Shown here one piece after another: positions 1-5,858 of a stretch of 8,507 bases of DNA. Position 1 is the stretch's first letter. Every line of letters begins with the position of its first letter. The notes beneath the pieces are model-generated. The model had not been told where the DNA came from, ran no database searches, and saw nothing but the letters and a program-made list of their open reading frames with translations. The stretch covers positions 1-8,507 of the forward strand of contig JAFGFV010000291.1 of NCBI GenBank assembly GCA_016930895.1, in the 5' to 3' direction. Origin of the DNA: Spirochaetales bacterium. GTDB taxonomy: Bacteria > Spirochaetota > Spirochaetia > SZUA-6 > DRHE01. The position numbers and the translations under genes are program-made.

Positions 1-1
1 C

Positions 2-268
2 GGATGGCTGTTCGAGTCGCTGGAGGGATGTGATCTCGACCCTGCGGCCGAAGTGGCGGTGGCCGGTTTGGTCCGGGCCGCACGCCAAGGGCGCGTAGGC
101 AGTCGCGATCTGATCCTCTTGAACCTTACGGGGGGAGGGCGAAAGCGGGTGGAGCTCGATCTGCCTGTCCGCCTCGTCCAACCCGACTACCTGTTTTCGT
201 CGAAAGACCTGAGTCCCATGGAACTGGAACGACAGCTTTGTCGCGCCCGCGCAACAACCCCCGCGTAG
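2..268 (+). CDS. C-terminal fragment of a PLP-dependent threonine synthase-like enzyme, possibly cysteate synthase
   Basis: The reading frame is open from the left edge of the window to a TAG stop, so only the last 88 residues are present and the start lies outside. The visible part begins GWLFESLEGCDLDPAAEVA and continues to ILLNLTGGGRKRVELD. This matches the end of the threonine synthase/cysteate synthase fold: an acidic DPAAEVAVAGL helix that closes the active-site domain, then a hydrophobic strand running into a Gly-rich loop. Ordinary threonine synthases usually have a TGxGLKD-like loop there. From memory, LLNxTGGG followed by a short basic/acidic tail is closer to cysteate synthase, which makes cysteate from phosphoserine and sulfite in coenzyme M biosynthesis. 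The PLP lysine and substrate-binding residues lie outside the window, so the specific assignment is tentative. It is convergent with the lipoprotein gene, 115 bp away. Confidence 0.6.
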   Translation, partial: GWLFESLEGCDLDPAAEVAVAGLVRAARQGRVGSRDLILLNLTGGGRKRVELDLPVRLVQPDYLFSSKDLSPMELERQLCRARATTPA

Positions 269-383
269 CCCGCGCGCGGTCGGCAGTCTGGATGGCGACA
301 ATCGACTCGATCTCCGCCAGGCCCGACCTTGTGGCGGCCGCTGCAAAGCTGGCAGCCGCGTGCCGACAGATCTGCCGCCGCGT

Positions 384-1004
384 TCACCACGTCCACTCAA
401 GATACAGATGGTCGATCCACAGCTCCTGGCCGCCGATCACAAAGTCGAAAGTGCCGGCTCCGGGGTCGAGGGCGAAGGGTGACTCTGTCATGTCACCGGC
501 GGCGGCAAGGCTTCCCTTCTGGCCCCCGAGGTCCGTAACCGAAACTGAGATGCCGGGAAGCGTCAGGCCGTAGAAATCCTCCTGGTTGACGAAGTGGTCG
601 TTCGTCTGGAAGTTGATGTTGCCCCCGTACTCGCCAAACTTGAGCTCCAGCCGCTCGAGGGTTGGCCCGAACCTAACGCCGAGGCAAACGTTGTTCAGAT
701 TGAGGTCGAGCCCTGATCCGCCGGCGCGGAGCTGATTGTCCACGACGACGTATCCGCCGGGGTACACGGCACCGCCCGTCTGCTGGAAAGGCAACACCTT
801 CACGTCAACACTTCCCCAGTCCTCAGCGCCGATGATGGTGAACGTTTGTCCCACGTCGAACACTTCCGGGTAGGTGAGGCTGTTGAAATCAATCCTTACG
901 GGGAGAGGAGGGAACTTGCAGCCCAGGAACAGCACGGGGAAAGCTGGGATGACCAAACCCAACAACACGACCCGCAGCGTGCGCACCGCGGTGTGGTTCA
1001 CCAT
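384..1004 (-). CDS. Predicted secreted lipoprotein of unknown function
   Basis: This gene encodes 206 residues. The ATG at 1004 is chosen because GGAG (1010-1013) lies 5 nt upstream and because the protein then starts with a compact signal peptide: Arg8 and Arg11, a hydrophobic stretch VVLLGLVIPAFPVLFLG, then Cys29. FLGC is an acceptable but imperfect lipobox because -3 is Phe. The frame stays open upstream to 1136, but the extra 44 residues are polar and would bury the signal. The mature part is rich in Gly, Val, Asp and Asn with alternating hydrophobic residues (for example the stretch from IDFNSLTYPEVFDVGQTF, and GTFDFVIGGQELWIDHLYLEW at the end). This suggests a beta-sandwich, carbohydrate-binding-like domain, but I recognise no family and see no catalytic motif. 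It would be anchored to the outside of the cytoplasmic membrane or to the outer membrane, depending on the host. The gene appears to be monocistronic. Confidence 0.7.
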   Translation of the reverse strand: MVNHTAVRTLRVVLLGLVIPAFPVLFLGCKFPPLPVRIDFNSLTYPEVFDVGQTFTIIGAEDWGSVDVKVLPFQQTGGAVYPGGYVVVDNQLRAGGSGLDLNLNNVCLGVRFGPTLERLELKFGEYGGNINFQTNDHFVNQEDFYGLTLPGISVSVTDLGGQKGSLAAAGDMTESPFALDPGAGTFDFVIGGQELWIDHLYLEWTW

Positions 1005-1395
1005 GGTTTCTCCATCCTTCGGGCCACTGCCCGCGCTGGTGCCTGAAGTCTCCTGGCGCAACCGCTTATGGGCAGCATGTGCCTCTGACGAGTCTAGCAT
1101 ACGACCTGTCGCCCCTGCGCGCAAGCCTATCCGCATGCTCCTTTCGTCCGGCCAAGTACCCTCTGGAGCGTCTTGCCTCTCGACTCGACAACGACCCAGA
1201 GCTGCGCGGCAAGTACGTTGCAGACCACGAGGCGCTCGCTATGCTCCAGCAGGTCGCCAGAGGGCCCGAGATGCACCACCTTCACTCCGATCGCTACGCG
1301 TGCGAGCTCTTCGTCGTGCGCCGCAGGTGAGGAGGAAATCGCCCGGGAGGAGATACCGCTACTGCAACCCATGACCGGATGAGCCCATCATCACC
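1005..1395. other. Intergenic stretch with no convincing gene
   Basis: Apart from the lipoprotein leader and its candidate promoter, I see no gene I can support here. Several overlapping frames stay open on both strands, as is common in GC-rich DNA. The most protein-like is the plus frame at 1079-1330, which ends around DPELRGKYVADHEALAMLQQ and HSDRYACELFVVRRR. It has no clear ribosome-binding site and no family I recognise. It may be the remnant of a lost gene, since a recombinase-like remnant follows directly. No tRNA, riboswitch or direct-repeat structure was evident by eye. Confidence 0.4.
1096..1124 (-). promoter_or_regulatory. Candidate sigma-70-type promoter for the lipoprotein gene
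   Basis: On the minus strand, TTGCGC (1119-1124) and TATGCT (1096-1101) are separated by exactly 17 bp. The -35 matches consensus at 3 of 6 positions and the -10 at 4 of 6. Transcription would start near 1089, giving an untranslated leader of about 85 nt before the ATG at 1004. The position and spacing fit, but a match of this quality can occur by chance. Confidence 0.3.
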
Positions 1396-1398
1396 TGA

Positions 1399-1629
1399 CA
1401 ACTTGTCGATACCACCCAGGCGACCTTGAGGGAGACCAACCACGAGACCCAGCAGCTCAGGAGTCCGAACTATTTTGCGGGACAGCTAACGTGCGGGCTC
1501 TGTGGCGCGGCCATGCGCGTGCTCAAAGACCTCGCCTTCTTGACTCAAAGCCCACCATGGGTTGCGTCCAGGGATCCGAGCAGCCTGGATCATCGGCAAG
1601 CTTCGTGCTACCCTCGCTCAGAGTCATGA
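1399..1629 (+). pseudogene. Possible remnant of a large serine recombinase (zinc-ribbon region)
   Basis: After a TGA at 1396-1398 the frame reads QLVDTTQATLRETNHETQQ, then SPNYFAGQLTCGLCGAAMRV. Large serine recombinases carry a helix with polar/acidic residues followed by a motif of the kind 'NYLLSGLLxCGxCGxxM', the first CxxC knuckle of the recombinase zinc beta-ribbon domain. The match covers only this short stretch. The second half of the zinc ribbon, the coiled coil and the N-terminal catalytic domain are absent, and the frame degenerates after the knuckle into low-complexity sequence (SPPWVASRDPSS) before stopping at 1629. There is no ribosome-binding site at the only nearby initiator (TTG at 1426). 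I read it as a decayed end of an integrated element lying just upstream of larE. Chance similarity is possible. Confidence 0.4.
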
Positions 1630-2477
1630 AAGATGCACTGAGGCGCGCAGCTTTCCTCGAGGACAAGCTCGAGTTCGTCCGCTCGCTGCTCTCAAGCCTG
1701 GGGTCAGTGGCCGTGGCCTTCTCGGGAGGCTGCGACAGCACTTTGCTGGCTTTTCTCGCGCACCAGGTGCTCGGCTCCGCTTCCCTTGCCCTGACGGTTG
1801 ACTCGCCGTTTCTCCCGCGAGCGGAGCTGGCCGAAGCCGCGGGCATCGCCAGAGAGCTGGGCCTCCGGCACAGGCGCATCGCGCTTGAAAGGATTCCCGG
1901 GGAGGTGTTGTCCAATCCCCCGCAGCGCTGCTATCTGTGCAAGCTCGCGATCATGGGGATCCTGCGGAGTGCGGCAGCGGAGGAAGGGATCGAGACGGTG
2001 GCCGAAGGCTCGAATGCCGACGACCGCGGCGACTACCGGCCGGGTCTGCGGGCGTTGCAGGAGCTCGGCGTTCGCAGTCCCTTGTTGGAAGCCGCGCTGG
2101 ACAAGGCCGCGGTCCGGGAGCTGTCTCGGCGCTTCGGGCTCCCGACCTGGGACAAGCCCGCTGCCGCCTGTCTGGCGTCGCGCATTCCGTACGGACAGCT
2201 CATCACCGTGGAGCATCTCCGGCAGGTGGAGGCGGCGGAGCGGTGTCTTCATGAGCTGGGGCTCAGGCAGTGCCGCGTTCGTCACCACGGGGCGGTGGCC
2301 AGAATCGAAGTCCCGCCGGAGGAGCGACGGCTGTTCTTCTGCACTGATTTCATGGACAAGGTGGCTGCAGCCCTGCGGGATATCGGCTTTCATCATGCCG
2401 CCTTGGACCTGGAGGGGTACGAGACGGGAAAGATGAATCGTCAGATACAACGAGGAGAAGAGATTGCTGGAAGATGA
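1626..2477 (+). CDS. larE: LarE: sulfur transferase of nickel-pincer nucleotide (NPN) cofactor biosynthesis, probably of the iron-sulfur type
   Basis: This gene encodes 283 residues, close to the roughly 270-280 typical of the family. LarE is a cytoplasmic PP-loop ATP pyrophosphatase-fold enzyme. It adenylates the pyridinium carboxylates made by LarB and converts them to thiocarboxylates. The PP-loop is SGGCDST at residues 33-39; the position after GG is Cys, where Val is more usual. The family signature RCYxCK is at 101-106, EGSNADDRGDYRPG at 127-140, and KPAAACLASRIPYG at 177-190. Cys182 there aligns with the sulfur-donating cysteine (Cys176) of Lactiplantibacillus plantarum LarE. Two more cysteines, 207 and 216, flank the substrate-binding RVRHHG (217-222). 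The ATG at 1626 is preferred because it places the PP-loop at the normal distance from the N terminus. It lacks a strong Shine-Dalgarno, and the frame is open upstream to 1491. It is the first gene of the lar operon, and its end overlaps larB by 14 bp. Confidence 0.93.
   Translation: MKDALRRAAFLEDKLEFVRSLLSSLGSVAVAFSGGCDSTLLAFLAHQVLGSASLALTVDSPFLPRAELAEAAGIARELGLRHRRIALERIPGEVLSNPPQRCYLCKLAIMGILRSAAAEEGIETVAEGSNADDRGDYRPGLRALQELGVRSPLLEAALDKAAVRELSRRFGLPTWDKPAAACLASRIPYGQLITVEHLRQVEAAERCLHELGLRQCRVRHHGAVARIEVPPEERRLFFCTDFMDKVAAALRDIGFHHAALDLEGYETGKMNRQIQRGEEIAGR
2452..2457 (+). promoter_or_regulatory. Ribosome-binding site fixing the TTG start of larB
   Basis: GAGGAG ends 6 nt before the TTG at 2464, inside the 3' end of larE. 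The ATG at 2474 is in a different frame, so the TTG is the start supported by the Shine-Dalgarno site and by the family-like N terminus (LEDDLRELLSRV). Confidence 0.7.
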
Positions 2478-3228
2478 TCTCCGCGAGCTTCTGTCCCGAG
2501 TGCGCGCCGGCAGCCTGGAGCCCAAAGAGGCCCTCCGGAAGCTTAAGGACCTGCCCTTCGAACGCCTGGGGTTCGCGACGCTGGACCACCACCGCGCTCT
2601 GCGCCAGGGACATCCAGAGGCGATCTTCTGCCAGGGGAAGACCCTCGAGCAGATTCGGCAGATCGCAGCCCGGCTGATGGAGCAGGGCAGCAACATCCTG
2701 GCCACCCGGGCCACGCCGGAGGTATTCCGGGCCCTCGCGGAGATGACCGACGATCTGGCGTATCATGAGGCGGCCCGCATCGTGGTGCTCAAGCCGCGAG
2801 CGCAGGGGTTGTCGCAGGGGACGATCTTGGTCATCACGGCAGGGACCGCCGACATTCCCGTGGCAGAAGAGGCGGCGGTGACCGCCGAGGCTATGGGGCA
2901 TCGTATTGAGCGCCGGTACGACGTAGGGGTGGCCGGGATTCACCGGCTGCTCGCACTTCGGGACAGGATGGAGGCGGCCGCGGTGATCGTGGTGGTCGCG
3001 GGCATGGACGGGGCCTTGCCCAGCGTGGTCGGGGGGCTGACCGACAAGCCGGTGGTTGCGGTCCCCACAAGCGTGGGCTACGGGGCCAGCCTCGGTGGAG
3101 TGGCCGCCCTGCTGACCATGCTGAACAGCTGCGCCAACGGCGTCGTGGTGGTCAACATCGATAACGGCTTCGGAGCGGGCTGTTTCGCCGGCCGGATCCT
3201 CCGCCTCGCCGAAAAGGAGGCCGATTGA
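2464..3228 (+). CDS. larB: LarB: NaAD carboxylase/hydrolase, first step of NPN cofactor biosynthesis
   Basis: This gene encodes 254 residues, similar to the characterised LarB (about 246). LarB carboxylates the pyridinium ring of nicotinic acid adenine dinucleotide at C5 and hydrolyses the phosphoanhydride, giving pyridinium-3,5-biscarboxylic acid mononucleotide for LarE. Residues 1-115 are the LarB-specific helical region, including FATLDHHRALRQGHPE (37-52) and the GKTLEQI segment. Residues 120-250 form a PurE/AIR-carboxylase-like Rossmann domain: ILVITAGTADIPVAEEA (121-137), VVAGMDGALPSVVGGL (177-192), VAVPTSVGYGASLGG (198-212). Cys223 in LNSCANG corresponds to the cysteine that forms the covalent adduct with NaAD in the Lactiplantibacillus enzyme (Cys221). 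As I recall, many homologues read GMEGAL where this has GMDGAL, a conservative change. The start is TTG within larE, and the stop shares one base with the larC ATG, so translation is probably coupled. Confidence 0.94.
   Translation: MLEDDLRELLSRVRAGSLEPKEALRKLKDLPFERLGFATLDHHRALRQGHPEAIFCQGKTLEQIRQIAARLMEQGSNILATRATPEVFRALAEMTDDLAYHEAARIVVLKPRAQGLSQGTILVITAGTADIPVAEEAAVTAEAMGHRIERRYDVGVAGIHRLLALRDRMEAAAVIVVVAGMDGALPSVVGGLTDKPVVAVPTSVGYGASLGGVAALLTMLNSCANGVVVVNIDNGFGAGCFAGRILRLAEKEAD
3212..3220 (+). promoter_or_regulatory. Strong ribosome-binding site of larC
   Basis: AAAAGGAGG ends 7 nt before the ATG at 3228, inside the last codons of larB. This selects the ATG at 3228 rather than the in-frame TTG at 3225. 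larB TGA and larC ATG overlap as TGATG. Confidence 0.8.
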
Positions 3229-4457
3229 TGGCGGGAATTCTCCATTTCGATCTCATTTCGGGCATCAGCGGTGACATGACTGTAGCGGCGCTGCTGGCCG
3301 CCGGTGTGGACCAGGGCGCGCTGCGAGAGAATCTCCAAAGCCTGAAGCTGGAGGGGGTCGAGATTCGGGTCGAGAAGGTCCAGGTCAACGGCATCACCGC
3401 GACGGACTTCTCCGTGCTCGTGGACGAGAGCCACGGGCATAGGCATGCGCATACGCATCGCGACCTCACGGCGATCGAGGGAATCATCGAGTCCAGCGGG
3501 ATCACCCCGGGGGCCAAACAGCTCTCCCGGCGTATATTCCGCTGTCTGGCCCAAGCGGAATCCGCAATCCACGGGCGGCCGCCGGAGAAGATCACCTTTC
3601 ACGAGGTCGGCGCGGTGGACTCCATCGTCGACATCGTGGCCACGGCCGTCTGCATCGACCTGCTCGCACCGGAGCGTGTCAGCGCCTCCAGAGTCCCCCT
3701 GGGACACGGCACGACCCGCAGCGCCCACGGCGTGATTCCCGTGCCCGCCCCGGCAACGCTCGAGATCCTCAAGGAAGTGCCGGTGTACGACTCGGGAATC
3801 CAGTCCGAGCTTGTCACCCCCACCGGCGCGGCCATCCTGAAGACAATTGTCTCCTCGTTCGGCACGTTGCCTGCGATGCGGATCGAGACCACCGGCTACG
3901 GCGCCGGCAAGAAGCGCTTCGAAGACAGACCCAATCTGCTCAGGGTCGTGCTCGGAAGGCAGGCAGACACGGGTCCGCTGGAGAAGCTGACCGTTCTCGA
4001 GACCAATCTCGACGACATGAATCCCGAGATATACTCCTACCTGATGCCTCTGCTGCTTGAGCGCGGAGCGCTGGACGCCTTTCTCACCCAGGTCCTCATG
4101 AAGAAAGGCCGCCCGGCCGTGCAGCTCAGCGTGCTCTGCCGTCCTGGAGATGAAAGCGCCCTGGAGGCAGTCATATTCCGGGAAACCACGACCCTGGGGG
4201 TCCGGCGTCACTCCGTGCTCCGGAGCCGCCTCGAACGCCAGGCCGCCGAGATCGAGACGGAGCTCGGCACGCTGCGGGTCAAGGTGATCTATCAGGGGGG
4301 CAGCGCCGTCAGGGCCGTGCCCGAGTACGAGGAGTGCCGGCGCATCGCCGCCGACCGTGGTCTCCCCCTCAGAGAGGTCTACGAGCGGCTGCAGGCGGGC
4401 CTCCGGCAGCACCTCCAGGATGGCTCATTCAGGGCGGCGCACGGCGAGAGTGTGTGA
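3228..4457 (+). CDS. larC: LarC: CTP-dependent nickel insertase (cyclometallase) of NPN cofactor biosynthesis
   Basis: This gene encodes 409 residues, the expected size for full-length LarC, which uses CTP to insert nickel into the pyridinium-3,5-bisthiocarboxylic acid mononucleotide. The N-terminal part shows FDLISGISGDMTVAALL (7-23), a His-rich loop HGHRHAHTH (69-77), FHEVGAVDSIVDI (124-136), VPLGHGTTRSAHGVIPVPAPATLEIL (156-181) and the region around TPTGAAILK (197-205). The C-terminal (LarC2-like) part shows ETNLDDMNPEIYSYLMP (258-274) and MKKGRPAVQLSVLC (291-304). In L. plantarum LarC is split and rejoined by a programmed ribosomal frameshift; here it is one uninterrupted frame. The His-rich loop is a plausible nickel-binding or storage element. 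It is the last gene of the operon, and its stop lies in the inverted repeat that follows. Confidence 0.95.
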   Translation: MAGILHFDLISGISGDMTVAALLAAGVDQGALRENLQSLKLEGVEIRVEKVQVNGITATDFSVLVDESHGHRHAHTHRDLTAIEGIIESSGITPGAKQLSRRIFRCLAQAESAIHGRPPEKITFHEVGAVDSIVDIVATAVCIDLLAPERVSASRVPLGHGTTRSAHGVIPVPAPATLEILKEVPVYDSGIQSELVTPTGAAILKTIVSSFGTLPAMRIETTGYGAGKKRFEDRPNLLRVVLGRQADTGPLEKLTVLETNLDDMNPEIYSYLMPLLLERGALDAFLTQVLMKKGRPAVQLSVLCRPGDESALEAVIFRETTTLGVRRHSVLRSRLERQAAEIETELGTLRVKVIYQGGSAVRAVPEYEECRRIAADRGLPLREVYERLQAGLRQHLQDGSFRAAHGESV

Positions 4458-4481
4458 CACGCCGGGCCACCGGGGCGTGTC
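4456..4481. terminator. Candidate bidirectional terminator between convergent operons
   Basis: A perfect 8-bp inverted repeat, GACACGCC (4456-4463) and GGCGTGTC (4474-4481), encloses a 10-nt GC-rich loop. It fills the 24-bp space between the larC stop (4455-4457) and the flavin reductase stop (4482-4484), and its left arm includes the last two bases of the larC stop. Neither side has a clear T-run, so it would be a weak intrinsic terminator, a stem protecting mRNA ends, or a barrier between colliding polymerases. Confidence 0.5.
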
Positions 4482-5042
4482 CTACTGCTTGCCCAGGAAC
4501 AGCTTCATGGTTTCACGCACGTCGCCTATGCTTTCCCCGAGCACCCGGTAGTCGGGACTGAGCATGACCACGGGCGCCTCCCGGAGACTCCCATCGGCGG
4601 CGTATGCATCGTTGAGCTCCGCGCACACTACCCTGCCGATGACCAGCACGTAGGACTCCCCGGCCACTTCCTGCTCCGTCACGGCTTCGATCCAGCCGAG
4701 AGCGTCCGCGATACGGGGGGCAGCGACCCGGCGGGATGGAACCGCCTGGAGGCCGACCGCTTCCAACTCGTCCACCTCGGGAGGGTAATTGTCGGCGGTC
4801 ATCATCGCCCCCTCGAACGAGGGGCGGCCCATGATGTTGACCACGAACTGTCCGGTGTCGCGAATGTTCCTGAGGGTGTGGCGCATGGGTGCGGAGGCCA
4901 CGGCGATAAGCTCCAGCGGCCGGAGGATGGGCATCACGCAGCCGTAAGGGGCGGCGTTGGCGATTCCCGCCGGATCGACCGTGGTGATCACCGTGACCGG
5001 AAGGGGCAGCATGCGCTTGAACTCATTCGGACGCAGCTCCAC
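4482..5042 (-). CDS. Flavin reductase-like FMN-binding protein (split-barrel fold)
   Basis: This gene encodes 186 residues, typical for the flavin reductase-like/flavoredoxin family. These cytoplasmic proteins bind FMN and pass electrons from NAD(P)H or another donor to flavins, iron or other acceptors. Family features include the N-terminal strand LPLPVTVITTVDPAGIANAAP (12-32), where the protein begins its flavin-binding barrel, the segment IAVASAPMRHTLRNIRDTGQFVVNI (46-70), the conserved NI at 69-70, and EAVTEQEV with YVLVIGRVV (119-139). The GTG at 5042 is chosen because AAAGGAGG (5050-5057) lies 7 nt upstream. The longer frame from a TTG at 5072 would read through that site. It is the last gene of the transporter operon, 54 bp after the ATPase gene. 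It may reduce the imported metal or its carrier to release it, as proposed for ferric-siderophore reductases. That is inferred from context. Confidence 0.8.
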   Translation of the reverse strand: MELRPNEFKRMLPLPVTVITTVDPAGIANAAPYGCVMPILRPLELIAVASAPMRHTLRNIRDTGQFVVNIMGRPSFEGAMMTADNYPPEVDELEAVGLQAVPSRRVAAPRIADALGWIEAVTEQEVAGESYVLVIGRVVCAELNDAYAADGSLREAPVVMLSPDYRVLGESIGDVRETMKLFLGKQ

Positions 5043-5049
5043 GTGCGGG

Positions 5050-5057
5050 CCTCCTTT
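5050..5057 (-). promoter_or_regulatory. Ribosome-binding site fixing the GTG start of the flavin reductase gene
   Basis: On the minus strand AAAGGAGG ends 7 nt before GTG at 5042. It is one of the strongest Shine-Dalgarno matches in the window. It lies inside the upstream extension of the frame, which shows that the protein starts at 5042 rather than 5072. Confidence 0.75.
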
Positions 5058-5096
5058 CTGCGAAACAGACAATGCGGATTTTCATGGCTACGGCTT

Positions 5097-5858
5097 CTAC
5101 CGAAGTGAGAGGGGCGTGACGGTCTTGCAGCCGTTGTTTCCCTCCACCCGCACCTTCACGCCGTAGGCCGCCTCAATGCTGTCGGCGCTGATCACCTCCG
5201 GCCCTCCGCGGGCCAGTACGGTTCCGGATCGCAGGAGCAGGAAGGTATCGGAAAAGCGCAAGGCCAGGTTGAGGTCATGGATGGCCATGAGGGTCGAAAT
5301 GCCCCGTTCTTCCACGGCCCGCCGTACCGTCTGCATCACTTCCAGCTGGTTGCGCAGGTCCAGGTTGCTGGACGGTTCATCCAGCAGCAGCACCCGCGGC
5401 TCCTGCGCCAGGGCGCGGGCGATGACCACCTTCTGAAACTCCCCACCGCTCAGCTCATCGACGTACCGCAGGGCGAGCTCCTCCATCTCCAGGGTCTCGA
5501 TGACCTTCTCCACGACCTCGAGGTCTTGATCCCTCACAGCCCAATTGATATGAGGCCTTCTCCCCATGAGCACGGCATCGAAAACCGTCAGGCGCCCCTG
5601 CCCTGCCTCCCGTTGAGACACGTAGGCCAGGAGCCGGGCCGCCTGCCTGCCGCTCAGGGAGGCTCTGTCCTCGCCGTTCAGGTACACGCTTCCCGCTCGA
5701 GGGTGGAGGAGCCCGGCCAGGCACTTGAGAAGCGTGCTCTTGCCGGCGCCATTGTTGCCGAGAACGGCGCACAGCTCCCCCTCCCGTACGTTCACGTCGA
5801 TCCCTTGTAGCACAGGTCTCCTGCCGTACCCGAAGTGGATGCCCGTCGCCTGCAGCAT
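5097..5858 (-). CDS. ABC transporter ATP-binding protein, FecE/BtuD type
   Basis: This gene encodes 253 residues, the usual size for the ATPase of metal-chelate (siderophore, haem, cobalamin) importers. It energises the permease encoded just upstream. All nucleotide-binding motifs are intact: Walker A GNNGAGKST (34-42), Q-loop Gln82 in YVSQRE, signature LSGGEFQKV (136-144), Walker B VLLLDE (156-161), D-loop SSNLD (163-167), and switch His194 in AIHDLNLALRF. The IHDLNLALRFSD sequence and the segment after Walker A (LKCLAGLLHPRAGSVYLNG) are typical of the FecE/FhuC/BtuD group. The ATG at 5858 has GGAGG (5864-5868) 5 nt upstream. A GTG directly before it at 5861 is an alternative but sits only 2 nt from the site. 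The permease stop overlaps the ATG by one base (TGATG), indicating coupled translation. Confidence 0.93.
   Translation of the reverse strand: MLQATGIHFGYGRRPVLQGIDVNVREGELCAVLGNNGAGKSTLLKCLAGLLHPRAGSVYLNGEDRASLSGRQAARLLAYVSQREAGQGRLTVFDAVLMGRRPHINWAVRDQDLEVVEKVIETLEMEELALRYVDELSGGEFQKVVIARALAQEPRVLLLDEPSSNLDLRNQLEVMQTVRRAVEERGISTLMAIHDLNLALRFSDTFLLLRSGTVLARGGPEVISADSIEAAYGVKVRVEGNNGCKTVTPLSLR

Noticed and set aside
331..360. Possible terminator hairpin (GCTGC/GCAGC, 7-nt loop) between the synthase fragment and the lipoprotein gene
   Set aside because: Only five base pairs, followed by a mismatch and no T-run; not better than chance in GC-rich sequence.
1540..1591. TTGACT and TTGCGT boxes upstream of larE, considered as -35 elements
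   Set aside because: Neither has a -10-like hexamer at 16-18 bp spacing, so I could not support a larE promoter. I also looked for a NikR-like GTATGA/TCATAC operator by eye and saw none.
2474..2677. ATG at 2474 as the start of the gene after larE
   Set aside because: It is in a different frame from LarB. The LarB frame starts at TTG 2464 with GAGGAG 6 nt upstream.
1704..2714. Long minus-strand frame opposite larE and larB
   Set aside because: It is antisense to well-identified genes and rich in Arg and Ser, with no recognisable domain.
3078..4412. Long open frame (444 codons) on the minus strand opposite larC
   Set aside because: It lies antisense to larB and larC, has no ribosome site or family motifs, and has an odd composition rich in Gly, Asp, Arg and His. 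It is a GC-rich shadow of larC codons.
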